From Marinobacter sp. ANT_B65 (GTDB lineage: Bacteria; Pseudomonadota; Gammaproteobacteria; Pseudomonadales; Oleiphilaceae): a stretch of DNA of 16,452 bases. The notes beneath the pieces were generated by a model. The model had not been told where the DNA came from. It made no database searches and saw only the letters and a program-made list of their open reading frames with translations. The DNA is taken from positions 450 through 16,901 of the forward strand of contig NZ_NXGV01000007.1 in NCBI RefSeq assembly GCF_002407605.1. Direction: 5' to 3'. Made by a program: the position numbers and the translations under genes. This document shows positions 1 through 8,079 of the stretch, piece after piece (the first letter of the stretch is position 1; every line of letters begins with the position of its first letter).

Positions 1-210
1 GGCTATCGTCCGCAGTTCTACTTCCGTACGACTGACGTAACCGGTTCCTGTGAATTGCCGGAAGGCGTGGAAATGGTTATGCCTGGCGATAACGTGAAGA
101 TGGAAGTGACGCTGATCGCTCCGATCGCCATGGAAGATGGTCTGCGCTTCGCGATTCGCGAAGGCGGCCGTACCGTTGGTGCAGGCGTGGTAGCAAAGAT
201 TATCGAGTAA
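1..210 (+). CDS. tuf: Elongation factor Tu, C-terminal fragment (first tuf copy, cut by window edge)
   Basis: This is the last 69 codons plus TAA stop (208-210) of EF-Tu, the GTPase that carries aminoacyl-tRNA to the ribosomal A site in the cytoplasm. The reading frame opens at base 1 with [15 protein letters not shown] and ends [17 protein letters not shown], the highly conserved end of beta-barrel domain 3, which contacts tRNA and EF-Ts. The G domain lies outside the window. Position directly before tRNA-Trp and secE matches the tufB locus of gammaproteobacteria. A second tuf copy starts at 15576; the two fragments cover different parts of the protein (last 69 codons here, first 292 there), so they cannot be compared within this window. 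The family call is certain; the choice between tufA and tufB rests on context. Confidence 0.97.
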   Translation, partial: GYRPQFYFRTTDVTGSCELPEGVEMVMPGDNVKMEVTLIAPIAMEDGLRFAIREGGRTVGAGVVAKIIE

Positions 211-247
211 AGTGCTCGATTGAAAGTGCACTGAGTAGTTTCGGTGC

Positions 248-323
<76 letters not shown>

Positions 324-357
324 TTTTTTTAACATCCGGATACATAAGTTGATTCCC

Positions 358-726
358 ATGGAGTCAAAAGCCGTTCAGTCAAACAGTCGTTTCGACGTAG
401 TGAAGTGGCTGGTTGTTTTTGTGCTGATTGCCGTAGGTGTTGTAGGTAATCAGTATTTCAGCGCCGAATCTCTGCTGTATCGGGTTCTGGCTCTTGTTGG
501 TCTAGCTATCGTGGCAGTTTTTGTCGCTTTGCAGACCGCGCGTGGGCAGCGTTTTGCGACGTTGCTTAAAGAGGCTCGCGTTGAGATCCGGAAGGTGGTG
601 TGGCCCACCAGGCCAGAACTGGTTCAGACTACAGTTATTGTCGTAGTTTTTGTGCTGGTTGTGTCCCTGTTGTTGTGGGGTATGGATTCGATAATCAGTT
701 TGCTGGTCGCCGGATTTATCGGCTAA
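358..726 (+). CDS. secE: Protein translocase subunit SecE
   Basis: This encodes a 122-residue inner-membrane subunit of the SecYEG channel that exports unfolded proteins. Three hydrophobic stretches are visible at about residues 14-31, 42-58 and 93-121, the three-helix form typical of gammaproteobacteria (E. coli SecE has 127 residues). The conserved cytoplasmic amphipathic segment ending in EIRKVVWPTRPE precedes the last helix, which clamps SecY. The start is the ATG at 358, the only Met in frame near the N-terminus; reading further upstream translates the tRNA-Trp gene and is spurious. No convincing Shine-Dalgarno lies at the usual distance (only CCGGA about 17 bases away), so initiation may be weak or coupled to transcript processing. 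nusG follows after 12 bases, the classic secE-nusG pair. Confidence 0.96.
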   Translation: MESKAVQSNSRFDVVKWLVVFVLIAVGVVGNQYFSAESLLYRVLALVGLAIVAVFVALQTARGQRFATLLKEARVEIRKVVWPTRPELVQTTVIVVVFVLVVSLLLWGMDSIISLLVAGFIG

Positions 727-738
727 CAGGAGTGGGCA

Positions 739-1272
739 ATGGCTAAGCGCTGGTACGTAGTTCATGCATATTCCGGCTTCGAAAAGCACGTGATGCGCAC
801 TCTGATGGAGCGCATTGCTCTGGAAGGCATGGAGGACAGGTTCGGCGAGATCCTTGTTCCTACCGAAGAAGTTGTTGAGATGCGTGACGGGAAAAAGCGC
901 AAGAGTGAGCGCAAGTTTTATCCTGGATACGTGCTTGTCCAAATGGAAATGGACGATGGTACCTGGCACCTTGTAAAAAATACGCCACGAGTACTTGGTT
1001 TTATCGGTGGGACTAAAGATAAGCCTGCACCAATCACTGAGCGCGAGGCAGAAGCTATTTTGCGTCGGGTAGAGAGTGGTGTAGACAAGCCTAAGCCCAA
1101 GACGTTGTTTGAGCCAGGCGAAGTTGTTCGCGTTGTTGAGGGTCCGTTTGCGGACTTCAATGGTGTGGTAGAAGAAGTTGACTACGATAAGAGTCGGGTC
1201 AAGGTCGCTGTTCTGATTTTCGGTCGTTCCACTCCGGTAGAACTGGAGTTTGGTCAGGTCGAAAAAGACTGA
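739..1272 (+). CDS. nusG: Transcription termination/antitermination factor NusG
   Basis: This is a 177-residue cytoplasmic protein that binds the RNA polymerase clamp and speeds elongation, while its C-terminal domain contacts Rho or ribosomal protein S10. The N-terminal NGN domain opens with [18 protein letters not shown] and includes the signature [10 protein letters not shown] (around residue 60) and [11 protein letters not shown]. The C-terminal KOW domain runs [20 protein letters not shown] to the end at FGQVEKD. Length agrees with the family (E. coli 181). The ATG at 739 has a good AGGAG at 728-732, just after the secE stop, so the two genes are co-transcribed and probably translationally close-coupled. 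A hairpin plus T-run follows the stop and may end or attenuate the secE-nusG transcript before rplK. Confidence 0.98.
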   Translation: MAKRWYVVHAYSGFEKHVMRTLMERIALEGMEDRFGEILVPTEEVVEMRDGKKRKSERKFYPGYVLVQMEMDDGTWHLVKNTPRVLGFIGGTKDKPAPITEREAEAILRRVESGVDKPKPKTLFEPGEVVRVVEGPFADFNGVVEEVDYDKSRVKVAVLIFGRSTPVELEFGQVEKD

Positions 1273-1292
1273 CTGGTGGTTTTAACCAGAAT

Positions 1293-1322
1293 GCTCGCGC
1301 GCTCAGGTGTCGCGGGCTTTTT
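1293..1322 (+). terminator. Probable intrinsic terminator after nusG
   Basis: Arms GCTCGCG (1293-1299) and CGCGGGC (1311-1317) form a seven-pair stem with one T-G wobble and an 11-base loop, followed at once by five Ts (1318-1322). It begins 20 bases after the nusG stop. A smaller inverted repeat, CTGGT (1273-1277)/ACCAG (1285-1289), lies just upstream. The loop is somewhat large, so efficiency may be partial, and rplK could still receive readthrough. Confidence 0.6.
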
Positions 1323-1333
1323 GTGTCTGCAAC

Positions 1334-1358
1334 GGGGAGCTGTAAAGCGTTTGAACCC
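1334..1358 (+). promoter_or_regulatory. Candidate L1-binding autoregulatory site in the rplK leader
   Basis: Just before the rplK Shine-Dalgarno the leader reads GGGGAGC (1334-1340), a short loop, then GC (1347-1348) and TTTGAACCC (1350-1358). GGG can pair with CCC and GC with GC, leaving an asymmetric internal loop. The GGGAGC and TTTGAA elements recall the GGGAGGC...TTTGAA part of the 23S rRNA L1 site. In E. coli, L1 represses its own operon by binding the rplK leader, so the position is as expected. The resemblance is from memory and not aligned. Confidence 0.4.
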
Positions 1359-1372
1359 ATAGGAGTATTATC

Positions 1373-1804
1373 ATGGCTAAAAAGATAGAAGCGTATATCA
1401 AGCTTCAGGTTGCTGCCGGTAAGGCCAACCCGAGTCCCCCTGTTGGTCCTGCCCTGGGTCAGCGCGGCGTTAATATCATGGAGTTCTGTAAGGCGTTTAA
1501 CGCTCAGACTCAGGATATGGAAGCAGGTCTGCCTATTCCGACTGTTATTACTGTATACAGTGACCGTAGCTTCACTTTTATTACCAAAACCCCTCCCGCA
1601 CCAGTTCTTCTGAAGAAGGCTGCCGGCGTGAAAAGCGGTTCTGGTCGTCCGAATACAGAAAAAGTTGGCAAGGTTACTCGCGAACAGCTTGAAGAAATTG
1701 CCAAAACTAAAGAGCCGGACCTGACTGCTGCCGATATGGATGCGGCTGTTCGTACCATTGCTGGAACTGCCCGCAGCATGGGCCTTACCGTGGAGGGCGT
1801 GTAA
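1373..1804 (+). CDS. rplK: 50S ribosomal protein L11
   Basis: This is a 143-residue large-subunit protein that binds the 23S rRNA GTPase-associated region, the docking platform for EF-G and EF-Tu, and in the stringent response takes part in RelA activation. The N-terminal domain begins [21 protein letters not shown] and carries the proline-rich thiostrepton-region motif [22 protein letters not shown] (about residues 22-43). The C-terminal RNA-binding half ends SMGLTVEGV. Length is standard (E. coli 142). The ATG at 1373 has AGGAG at 1361-1365. It heads the L11 operon; rplA starts one base after its stop, so translation of L1 is very likely coupled to L11 and both would be controlled by the upstream leader. 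Confidence 0.98.
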   Translation: MAKKIEAYIKLQVAAGKANPSPPVGPALGQRGVNIMEFCKAFNAQTQDMEAGLPIPTVITVYSDRSFTFITKTPPAPVLLKKAAGVKSGSGRPNTEKVGKVTREQLEEIAKTKEPDLTAADMDAAVRTIAGTARSMGLTVEGV

Positions 1805-1805
1805 C

Positions 1806-2504
1806 ATGTCCAAGTTGAGCAAGCGTCAGAAGCTTATTCTTGAAAAGACAGATTCTACTCGCTCCTACTCTATTGATGAGGCAGTGTCACTGCTGGTTGA
1901 GTTGGGCCAGAGTGTAAAGTTCAAAGAGTCGTTGGATGTAGCGATCAACCTGGGTGTTGACGCACGTAAATCGGATCAGGTCGTGCGTAGCAGTACAGTA
2001 TTACCGCACGGCACAGGCAAAACCGTTCGTGTTGCAGTCTTCACTCAGGGTGCAAACGCCGAGAAGGCAACTGCAGCTGGTGCTGACATTGTTGGTATGG
2101 ACGACCTTGCTGAGGAAGTCAAAAAGGGCAATATGGATTTCGATGTGGTAATTGCCACTCCGGACGCCATGCGTGTTGTTGGTCAGTTGGGTCAGATTCT
2201 AGGGCCTCGCGGGCTGATGCCTAACCCTAAAGTGGGTACTGTTACTCCTGACGTTGAGACTGCGGTCAAAAACGCCAAGGCTGGTCAGGTACGTTACCGT
2301 ACTGACAAGAACGGTATTATCCACTCTCCATTGGGTAATGTTGAATTCTCTGCGCAGAACATCAAGGAAAACCTTGAGTCTCTGATCGCGGATCTGAAAA
2401 AGGCCAAACCATCGGCGGCGAAAGGCGTGTATCTCAAGAAGATCACACTTTCCTCGACTATGGGTCCTGGCCTGACTATCGATCAAAGCGGTCTGGAAAT
2501 CTGA
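1806..2504 (+). CDS. rplA: 50S ribosomal protein L1
   Basis: This is a 232-residue protein of the mobile L1 stalk, which helps release deacylated tRNA from the E site and represses translation of its own operon by binding mRNA. The sequence opens [20 protein letters not shown] and contains the family core [20 protein letters not shown] (about residues 122-141) and the second-domain RNA-binding segment [20 protein letters not shown]. Length matches the family (E. coli 234). The chosen start is the ATG at 1806, with GGAGG at 1792-1796 inside the end of rplK; a longer in-frame reading from 1740 would overlap rplK and lacks homology. The gap to rplK is a single base. Confidence 0.98.
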   Translation: MSKLSKRQKLILEKTDSTRSYSIDEAVSLLVELGQSVKFKESLDVAINLGVDARKSDQVVRSSTVLPHGTGKTVRVAVFTQGANAEKATAAGADIVGMDDLAEEVKKGNMDFDVVIATPDAMRVVGQLGQILGPRGLMPNPKVGTVTPDVETAVKNAKAGQVRYRTDKNGIIHSPLGNVEFSAQNIKENLESLIADLKKAKPSAAKGVYLKKITLSSTMGPGLTIDQSGLEI

Positions 2505-2550
2505 TCTCTTGGTCGGTAGTTACTTTGTAGTCTGGGCGGAAGCCAAGGCT

Positions 2551-2649
2551 GTCAAAGACCGCAGGCCCCTGAAGTCTCCGGACTGGAAGGGTTAAAGCAA
2601 CGCCTGCGCAGACGGTGTGAAGACGTTCTCTCTGAACCCAAACACCGTT
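2551..2649 (+). promoter_or_regulatory. Ribosomal protein L10 leader (autoregulatory mRNA element)
   Basis: The 234-base gap before rplJ contains the conserved L10-leader core. GACCGCAGGC (2557-2566) pairs through CGCAGGC with GCCTGCG (2602-2608), and the flanking AAAGA and CAGACGGTG strings are those I recall from gammaproteobacterial L10 leaders. An inner hairpin AGTC-TCCG-GACT spans 2573-2584. Downstream, ACGGTGT (2612-2618) pairs with ACACCGT (2642-2648), enclosing GTTC/GAAC (2625-2628/2634-2637). In E. coli the L10-(L12)4 complex binds such a leader and represses rplJL translation. The family is well established; the exact borders and pairing here are hand-drawn. Confidence 0.85.
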
Positions 2650-2655
2650 AAGGCG

Positions 2656-2688
2656 CCCTCAGGAAGCAGATTGTAGTCGCTTCCAGGG
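2656..2688 (+). promoter_or_regulatory. Stem-loop in the distal rplJ leader
   Basis: CCCT (2656-2659) and GGAAGC (2662-2667) pair with GCTTCC (2679-2684) and AGGG (2685-2688). This gives ten pairs with a two-base CA bulge and an 11-base loop. It has no T-run, so it is not a terminator. It sits between the L10-binding core and the rplJ start and may transmit repression to the ribosome binding site. The role is inferred. Confidence 0.5.
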
Positions 2689-2698
2689 TAATGATGGG

Positions 2699-2722
2699 TT
2701 TGCCGGGAATACCCCCGGCGAA
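2699..2722 (+). promoter_or_regulatory. Stem-loop immediately upstream of the rplJ Shine-Dalgarno
   Basis: TTTGCCGGG (2699-2707) pairs with CCCGGCGAA (2714-2722) around the loop AATACC. The central six pairs are perfect G-C and one outer pair is a T-G wobble. It ends four bases before GAGGAG (2726-2731). A stable structure this close to the ribosome landing site could modulate initiation of L10 synthesis. No T-run follows. Confidence 0.5.
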
Positions 2723-2725
2723 ATC

Positions 2726-2731
2726 GAGGAG
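2726..2731 (+). promoter_or_regulatory. Ribosome binding site of rplJ (decides the GTG start)
   Basis: GAGGAG lies seven bases before GTG at 2739. It selects this GTG over the upstream in-frame ATG pair at 2691-2696, which would put a non-conserved 16-residue extension through the leader hairpins. Confidence 0.8.
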
Positions 2732-2738
2732 AAATCCA

Positions 2739-3269
2739 GTGGCAATTAGACTCGAAGACAAGAAAGCGATCGTCGCTGAAGTCAACGAGACTGCCGGTGG
2801 TGCTCTGTCTGTTGTTCTGGCTGACTATCGTGGTGTTACCTCCGGTGACATGACGGCTCTTCGTGCCAAAGCTCGTGCCGAGAATGTGCAACTCCGGGTT
2901 GTTCGTAACAACCTTGCGAAAATTGCAATTCGTGGTACTGAGTTTGAGTGCATTGATGAAGCTTTGGTTGGCCCGACAATTTTGGCGTTCTCAATGGAAG
3001 ATCCTGGCGCAGCAGCACGCTTGCTGAAGGATTTTGCAAAAGAGAATGACGCATTCGAGATTAAAGGACTGGCAGTCGGCGGTGAGCTGATGAGCGCAGA
3101 CCAGATCGATCGTCTTGCCAAGCTGCCAACACGTCATCAAGCGTTGACGATGCTGGCTGCAGTAACACAGGCACCAATCACCAAGCTGGCACGGACACTG
3201 AACGAAGTTCCTTCGAAAGTGACCCGCGCTGTAGCGGCAGTTCGCGACCAGAAGCAAGAAGCTGCTTGA
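2739..3269 (+). CDS. rplJ: 50S ribosomal protein L10
   Basis: This is a 176-residue protein that anchors L12 dimers to the 23S rRNA near L11, forming the flexible stalk that recruits translational GTPases. It is also the repressor that binds its own leader. The N-terminal rRNA-binding domain runs [20 protein letters not shown], then [20 protein letters not shown] and the typical [16 protein letters not shown]. The C-terminal helix that carries L12 follows [20 protein letters not shown]. Length is slightly above E. coli (165), as in related marine gammaproteobacteria. The start codon is GTG, set by GAGGAG at 2726-2731. rplL follows after 39 bases. Confidence 0.97.
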   Translation: MAIRLEDKKAIVAEVNETAGGALSVVLADYRGVTSGDMTALRAKARAENVQLRVVRNNLAKIAIRGTEFECIDEALVGPTILAFSMEDPGAAARLLKDFAKENDAFEIKGLAVGGELMSADQIDRLAKLPTRHQALTMLAAVTQAPITKLARTLNEVPSKVTRAVAAVRDQKQEAA

Positions 3270-3308
3270 TTCTGTTGAACACCATTTTTATATTTTTGGG
3301 AGAAAGTC

Positions 3309-3683
3309 ATGGCTCTGTCTAACGAAGACATTTTAAACGCAATTGCAGAAATGAGCGTAATGGACGTTGTAGCGCTGGTTGAAGCAATGGAAGAGAAGTT
3401 CGGCGTATCTGCCGCTGCTGCTGTTGCTGCTGCTCCTGCAGCTGCTGGCGAAGCTGCTGCTGCCGAAGAAAAGACCGAATTTGACGTTGTTCTGACCGGT
3501 GTCGGTGAGAAGAAAGTTAACGTTATCAAGGCTGTTCGTGAACTGACCGGCCTGGGTCTGAAAGAAGCGAAAGAAATGGTTGATGGCGCGCCTACAACTG
3601 TTAAAGAAGCTGCGAGCAAAGACGACGCAGAAGCGGCCAAAACCAAGCTTGAGGAAGCAGGCGCTTCTGTTGAGCTTAAGTAA
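3309..3683 (+). CDS. rplL: 50S ribosomal protein L7/L12
   Basis: This is a 124-residue acidic stalk protein, present in several copies per ribosome on L10, that recruits EF-Tu, EF-G and other GTPases. The N-terminal dimerisation helices ([20 protein letters not shown]) are followed by an alanine-rich flexible hinge at about residues 35-57, written mostly with GCT/GCC codons and therefore locally repetitive. The C-terminal factor-binding domain shows [20 protein letters not shown] and [20 protein letters not shown]. Length is standard (E. coli 121). The ATG at 3309 has GGGAG at 3298-3302. High demand for L12 fits a strong initiation site and the attenuator that lowers transcription into rpoB downstream. 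Confidence 0.98.
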   Translation: MALSNEDILNAIAEMSVMDVVALVEAMEEKFGVSAAAAVAAAPAAAGEAAAAEEKTEFDVVLTGVGEKKVNVIKAVRELTGLGLKEAKEMVDGAPTTVKEAASKDDAEAAKTKLEEAGASVELK

Positions 3684-3723
3684 GAGTCGGCTGTTGATCG
3701 AAACTGCGCTTCAAGCGTAGACA

Positions 3724-3754
3724 GGCTGGTGGCCTTTGTGCCACCGGCCTTTTT
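3724..3754 (+). terminator. rplL-rpoB attenuator (partial intrinsic terminator)
   Basis: GGCTGGTGGC (3724-3733) pairs with GCCACCGGCC (3740-3749), ten pairs with one T-G wobble, around the six-base loop CTTTGT. Five Ts follow (3750-3754). It lies 40 bases after rplL. E. coli has an attenuator at the same place that lets only a fraction of polymerases into rpoBC, giving far more ribosomal protein than RNA polymerase; the same role is inferred here. Confidence 0.85.
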
Positions 3755-3817
3755 CTGTTGTATATGCTATAGAGTCTGGTTGGCACTTGCAGGTTGTTAT
3801 TGGATCTGTGAAAGGCT

Positions 3818-3906
3818 GCCGGAGTCTTTGTTCAAGACGGCGCGATAAGCCGAGCAATTCGGCCCCGAAGCAAAACATTGGTTGCTTCTTGATACCAGGT
3901 ATCAGG
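3818..3906 (+). promoter_or_regulatory. Hairpin-rich rpoB leader
   Basis: Four consecutive small hairpins can be drawn. They are GCC/GGC plus GTCTT/AAGAC (3818-3841), GCCGA/TCGGC (3849-3863), GAAGCAA/TTGCTTC (3867-3888, loop AACATTGG), and the near-perfect palindrome TGATACCAGGTATCA (3890-3904), extendable by two pairs. The last ends nine bases before the rpoB Shine-Dalgarno. In E. coli, RNase III cuts in the rplL-rpoB spacer and rpoB is translationally controlled, so processing or regulation here is plausible. No promoter could be assigned in this 237-base gap. Confidence 0.45.
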
Positions 3907-3914
3907 TCTAAAGC

Positions 3915-3920
3915 TGGGGA
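3915..3920 (+). promoter_or_regulatory. Ribosome binding site of rpoB (decides the start)
   Basis: TGGGGA ends six bases before ATG at 3927 but directly abuts the in-frame ATG at 3921. The spacing favours 3927, which also gives the N-terminus [15 protein letters not shown], close to E. coli [15 protein letters not shown]. Confidence 0.75.
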
Positions 3921-3926
3921 ATGCAG

Positions 3927-6900
3927 ATGACTTACTCCTATACTGAGAAAAAGCGGATTCGCAAAGATTTTAGTAAATTGCCTTCCGTGATGGATGTCCC
4001 CTATTTGCTGTCTATTCAGCTGGATTCATTCCGGGACTTCCTGCAAATGGAAGCCGCCCCTGGAGACCGTCGGGAAACCGGTCTTCATGCAGCATTCAAA
4101 TCCGTATTCCCGATTGCCAGCTACTCTGGCAATGCTGCCCTCGAATACGTGAGCTACCGCATTGGTGAGCCCGTATTCGATGTCAAGGAATGCCAGCTTA
4201 GGGGCGTGACTTATGCGGCCCCGCTGAGAGTTAAAGTCCGCCTTATCATTTATGATAGGGAGTCGTCCAACAAGGCGATCAAGGACATCAAAGAGCAGGA
4301 AGTCTACATGGGCGAAATGCCCCTGATGACCGAGAATGGTACCTTTGTTATTAATGGTACCGAGCGAGTTATAGTTTCCCAGCTCCACCGCTCTCCCGGT
4401 GTGTTCTTTGATCATGATAAAGGTAAGACTCATTCATCTGGCAAGCTGTTGTACTCGGCCCGGGTGATTCCTTACCGTGGTTCGTGGCTCGATTTTGAGT
4501 TCGACCCGAAAGATTCCGTTTTCGTCCGCATCGACCGTCGACGCAAACTGCCTGCTTCGATCCTCCTGCGCGCGCTCGGTTACACCTCTGAGCAAATGCT
4601 GGAGATGTTCTTTGAAACCAGTAAGTTCGCTTTGGGTGCAGAAACCTGCAAGCTGGAACTGGTGCCAAGCCGGCTTCGCGGTGATATCGCGACATTTGAT
4701 ATCAAGGATAACGACGGCAAGCTGATTGTTGAAGAAGGTCGTCGGATTACAGCCCGTCACATCAAGCAGCTTGAAAAAGCCGGTATCAATGAGCTTGAGG
4801 TTCCTACCGAGTATCTGTACGGCCGGGTTCTGGCCAAGGATATGATTGATCAGGCGACTGGTGAGGTTCTGGTTGAGTGTAATGCCGAGCTGAGCGAAGA
4901 GGTTGTGACCAAGATTCTGGATGCTGGTGTAACAGAGATCGAAACTCTTTATACCAATGATCTGGACTGTGGTCCGTTCATGTCGGATACCTTGCGTATT
5001 GATCCAACTCGTAGCCCGCTTGAGGCTCTGGTTGAAATCTACAGGATGATGCGTCCTGGAGAGCCCCCCACCAAGGACTCTGCCGAAAACCTGTTTAACA
5101 ATCTTTTCTTCTCCGCTGAGCGTTACGACTTGTCAGCAGTGGGCCGGATGAAGCTTAACCGTCGCCTGCGTCGGGAAGAGAGTACGGGTGAAGGAACGCT
5201 GACTCACGAAGATATAATCGATGTTCTTAAAACATTGATCGATATCCGTAACGGGCAGGGGAATGTCGATGACATCGATAACCTGGGTAACCGTCGCGTC
5301 CGTTGTGTTGGTGAGATGGCTGAAAACCAGTTCCGTGTAGGCCTGGTTCGTGTTGAGCGTGCTGTTCGTGAGCGTCTGAGTCTGGCCGAGAGTGAAGGCC
5401 TGATGCCTCAGGATCTGATCAACGCCAAGCCGGTTGCGGCTGCCGTCAAGGAATTCTTTGGCTCCAGCCAGCTGTCCCAGTTCATGGATCAGAATAACCC
5501 GCTGTCAGAGGTTACTCATAAACGTCGTATTTCGGCGCTTGGGCCAGGTGGCCTGACCCGTGAGCGTGCCGGGTTTGAGGTTCGTGACGTTCACCCGACG
5601 CATTACGGTCGAGTGTGTCCGATCGAGACGCCTGAGGGGCCGAACATTGGTCTTATCAACTCGCTTGCCACTTATGCCCGTGCCAACTCCTATGGATTCC
5701 TTGAGAGTCCTTACCGCAAGGTGGTAGATGGTGTTGTAACTGATGAGCTGGTTTACCTCTCGGCTATCGAAGAGAGCACCTACGTTATCGCCCAGGCTAG
5801 TGCTGCGATGGACGATGGTAAGCGACTGATGGACGAACTGGTTACTGTACGTCATCAGAATGAAACAACGGTCATGCCTCCTGAAAGTGTTAATTTCATG
5901 GATGTGTCGCCGCGTCAGGTAGTGTCCGTAGCGGCTTCGCTTATTCCGTTCCTGGAACACGACGATGCTAACCGGGCTCTTATGGGCGCGAACATGCAGC
6001 GGCAGGCAGTTCCTACACTGCGTTCCCAGGTGCCTTTGGTCGGTACCGGTGTTGAGCGTACAGTGGCTCAGGACTCCGGCGTTTGTGTGACTGCCCGTCG
6101 TGGTGGTGTGATTGAAAGTGTTGATGCGGCACGTATTGTTGTCCGCGTTAATAATGAGGAAACAGAGGCGGGTGACGCCGGTGTGGATATTTACAATCTC
6201 ACTAAATACACCCGCTCGAACCAGAATACCTGTATCAACCAGCGTTCCATTGTTCGCCAGGGTGATGCCATTGCACGCGGTGATGTGCTGGCTGACGGGC
6301 CTTCTGTGGATCTCGGTGAGCTGGCTCTTGGCCAGAACATGCGTATCGCATTCATGCCATGGAACGGTTACAACTTCGAGGATTCCATCCTTATTTCCGA
6401 GAAGGTTGTTCAGGAAGATCGTCTGACCACCATCCACATTCAGGAACTGACCTGTGTGGCTCGTGATACCAAGCTGGGTAGCGAAGAAATCACTGCAGAC
6501 ATTCCGAATGTTGGTGAAAGCGCCCTGGCCAAGCTGGATGAGTCCGGTATTGTTTATATCGGTGCTGAAGTAGGCCCTGGCGATATTCTGGTGGGCAAGG
6601 TGACTCCGAAAGGTGAAACCCAGCTGACCCCGGAGGAAAAGCTCCTGAGGGCAATCTTCGGTGAGAAGGCGTCTGATGTAAAAGACACCTCCTCCCGTGT
6701 ACCTACCGGTACCCGTGGAACAGTTATTGATGTTCAGGTCTTTACCCGGGATGGCATTGAGAAAGACCAGCGCGCCAAGGCAATTGAAAAAGAGCAGCTT
6801 GATCAATACCGCAAAGACCTGAAGGACGAGTATCGTATTGTTGAAGGCGCAACTTTTGAGCGTCTCCTGAATGCGTTGAAAGATCAGCCTGTAATCAGTG

Positions 6901-8003
6901 GCCCGGGCCTTAAAAAAGGCGCGACCCTTGATGAGGGTTACCTGGCAGAACTGCCTCGTTCAGACTGGTTCAAGCTGCGCATGCAGGATGAGAGCCTTAA
7001 CGAACTGCTGGAGAAATCCGAGCAGGGTCTTGAAGAGCGCAAGAAAGAGCACGATGCGCGCTTTGATGACAAGAAAGGCAAGCTTCAGCAGGGTGATGAT
7101 CTTGCACCGGGCGTCCTGAAAATCGTCAAGGTCTATCTTGCTATCAAACGCCGGATTCAGCCGGGTGACAAGATGGCCGGTCGTCACGGTAACAAGGGTG
7201 TTATCTCGGCGGTTATGCCGATTGAGGACATGCCTTATGACGTCGATGGCCGGACTGTCGATATTGTTCTGAACCCGTTGGGCGTTCCTTCGCGGATGAA
7301 CGTAGGTCAGGTACTTGAAACCCATCTGGGTGCAGCTGCCAAAGGGCTCGGCGAACGTATTGCGAAGATGCTTGATGAGCAGCGCAAGATTGCAGATTTG
7401 CGTAAGCTGCTTGATGAGATCTATAACCACTCGGATGAAGTGTTCAAGGTCGACCTGGATTCCCTGAGCGACAAGGAAATTCAGGAGATGTGCCACAACC
7501 TGCGTGGAGGCGTGCCTATGGCTACGCCGGTGTTTGACGGGGCCAAAGAGGCCGAAGTCAAGCACATGCTGGAGTTGGCGGGGCTGAGCACAACCGGTCA
7601 GACCAAGCTATACGATGGTCGTACCGGCGAAGCTTTCGATCGTCCTGTGACTGTAGGATATATGTATATCCTCAAGTTGAACCACTTGATCGATGACAAG
7701 ATGCATGCCCGTTCGACCGGTTCGTACAGTCTGGTTACTCAGCAGCCGCTGGGTGGTAAGGCGCAGTTCGGTGGTCAGCGCTTTGGTGAGATGGAAGTGT
7801 GGGCCCTAGAGGCTTACGGTGCAGCGTATACGCTGCAGGAAATGCTCACCGTTAAGTCTGATGATGTGAACGGCCGGACCAAGATGTACAAGAATATTGT
7901 CGATGGAGATCATCGGATGGAGCCCGGCATGCCGGAATCCTTCAACGTTCTTGTCAAGGAAATCCGTTCGTTGGGTATCGACATCGAGCTGGAATCTGAG
8001 TGA
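3927..8003 (+). CDS. rpoB: DNA-directed RNA polymerase subunit beta
   Basis: This is a 1358-residue catalytic subunit of RNA polymerase, slightly longer than the E. coli protein (1342). It begins [20 protein letters not shown]. The rifampicin-pocket cluster [20 protein letters not shown] starts at residue 519 and keeps the sensitive-type Asp, His and Ser residues (E. coli D516, H526, S531). [13 protein letters not shown] follows, then [16 protein letters not shown] with the active-centre Glu-Asp at 818-819, and [15 protein letters not shown] with the conserved lysine at about 1082. The C-terminus holds [20 protein letters not shown], the clamp-anchoring region, and ends DIELESE. An ATG two codons upstream (3921) is possible but poorly spaced from the Shine-Dalgarno. 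rpoC follows after 76 bases. Confidence 0.98.
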   Translation: MTYSYTEKKRIRKDFSKLPSVMDVPYLLSIQLDSFRDFLQMEAAPGDRRETGLHAAFKSVFPIASYSGNAALEYVSYRIGEPVFDVKECQLRGVTYAAPLRVKVRLIIYDRESSNKAIKDIKEQEVYMGEMPLMTENGTFVINGTERVIVSQLHRSPGVFFDHDKGKTHSSGKLLYSARVIPYRGSWLDFEFDPKDSVFVRIDRRRKLPASILLRALGYTSEQMLEMFFETSKFALGAETCKLELVPSRLRGDIATFDIKDNDGKLIVEEGRRITARHIKQLEKAGINELEVPTEYLYGRVLAKDMIDQATGEVLVECNAELSEEVVTKILDAGVTEIETLYTNDLDCGPFMSDTLRIDPTRSPLEALVEIYRMMRPGEPPTKDSAENLFNNLFFSAERYDLSAVGRMKLNRRLRREESTGEGTLTHEDIIDVLKTLIDIRNGQGNVDDIDNLGNRRVRCVGEMAENQFRVGLVRVERAVRERLSLAESEGLMPQDLINAKPVAAAVKEFFGSSQLSQFMDQNNPLSEVTHKRRISALGPGGLTRERAGFEVRDVHPTHYGRVCPIETPEGPNIGLINSLATYARANSYGFLESPYRKVVDGVVTDELVYLSAIEESTYVIAQASAAMDDGKRLMDELVTVRHQNETTVMPPESVNFMDVSPRQVVSVAASLIPFLEHDDANRALMGANMQRQAVPTLRSQVPLVGTGVERTVAQDSGVCVTARRGGVIESVDAARIVVRVNNEETEAGDAGVDIYNLTKYTRSNQNTCINQRSIVRQGDAIARGDVLADGPSVDLGELALGQNMRIAFMPWNGYNFEDSILISEKVVQEDRLTTIHIQELTCVARDTKLGSEEITADIPNVGESALAKLDESGIVYIGAEVGPGDILVGKVTPKGETQLTPEEKLLRAIFGEKASDVKDTSSRVPTGTRGTVIDVQVFTRDGIEKDQRAKAIEKEQLDQYRKDLKDEYRIVEGATFERLLNALKDQPVISGPGLKKGATLDEGYLAELPRSDWFKLRMQDESLNELLEKSEQGLEERKKEHDARFDDKKGKLQQGDDLAPGVLKIVKVYLAIKRRIQPGDKMAGRHGNKGVISAVMPIEDMPYDVDGRTVDIVLNPLGVPSRMNVGQVLETHLGAAAKGLGERIAKMLDEQRKIADLRKLLDEIYNHSDEVFKVDLDSLSDKEIQEMCHNLRGGVPMATPVFDGAKEAEVKHMLELAGLSTTGQTKLYDGRTGEAFDRPVTVGYMYILKLNHLIDDKMHARSTGSYSLVTQQPLGGKAQFGGQRFGEMEVWALEAYGAAYTLQEMLTVKSDDVNGRTKMYKNIVDGDHRMEPGMPESFNVLVKEIRSLGIDIELESE

Positions 8004-8027
8004 GCCGAATTGTTTTTGGCAGCGTGA

Positions 8028-8048
8028 GCGGGCACCTGAGGTGCCCGC
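8028..8048 (+). other. Perfect hairpin in the rpoB-rpoC spacer
   Basis: GCGGGCACC (8028-8036) and GGTGCCCGC (8040-8048) form nine perfect pairs around TGA. The sequence after it (CCGAGATTAACG) lacks a T-run, so it is not a rho-independent terminator. It may stabilise mRNA ends or insulate translation of the two subunits. Confidence 0.7.
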
Positions 8049-8079
8049 CCGAGATTAACGCCATCCGGAGCTTTTACTG

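Noticed and set aside
1318..1346. TTTTTG-17-TGTAAA as an rplK promoter
   Set aside because: The -35 box is very poor, and a start from it would cut away most of the candidate L1 site.
3411..3480. GCT/GCC-rich repeat-like stretch in rplL
   Set aside because: It encodes the normal alanine-rich hinge of L7/L12 and is not an independent repeat element.
3765..3773. Extended -10-like TGCTATAGA after the attenuator as an rpoB promoter
   Set aside because: There is no -35 box at a workable distance and the match is only partial, so it was not called.
3736..3930. Possible 64-codon gene between rplL and rpoB
   Set aside because: It would begin with TTG in the loop of the attenuator, has no Shine-Dalgarno, resembles no known family and runs into rpoB.
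5466..5550. Possible rifampicin-resistance changes in rpoB, and streptomycin-resistance changes in rpsL
   Set aside because: The key residues (Asp, His and Ser of the rif cluster; Lys43 and Lys88 of S12) are wild type.
5505..6806. Long minus-strand open frame (433 codons) inside rpoB
   Set aside because: It lies entirely opposite the conserved beta subunit and has no recognisable domain. Such frames arise from the codon pattern of highly expressed genes.
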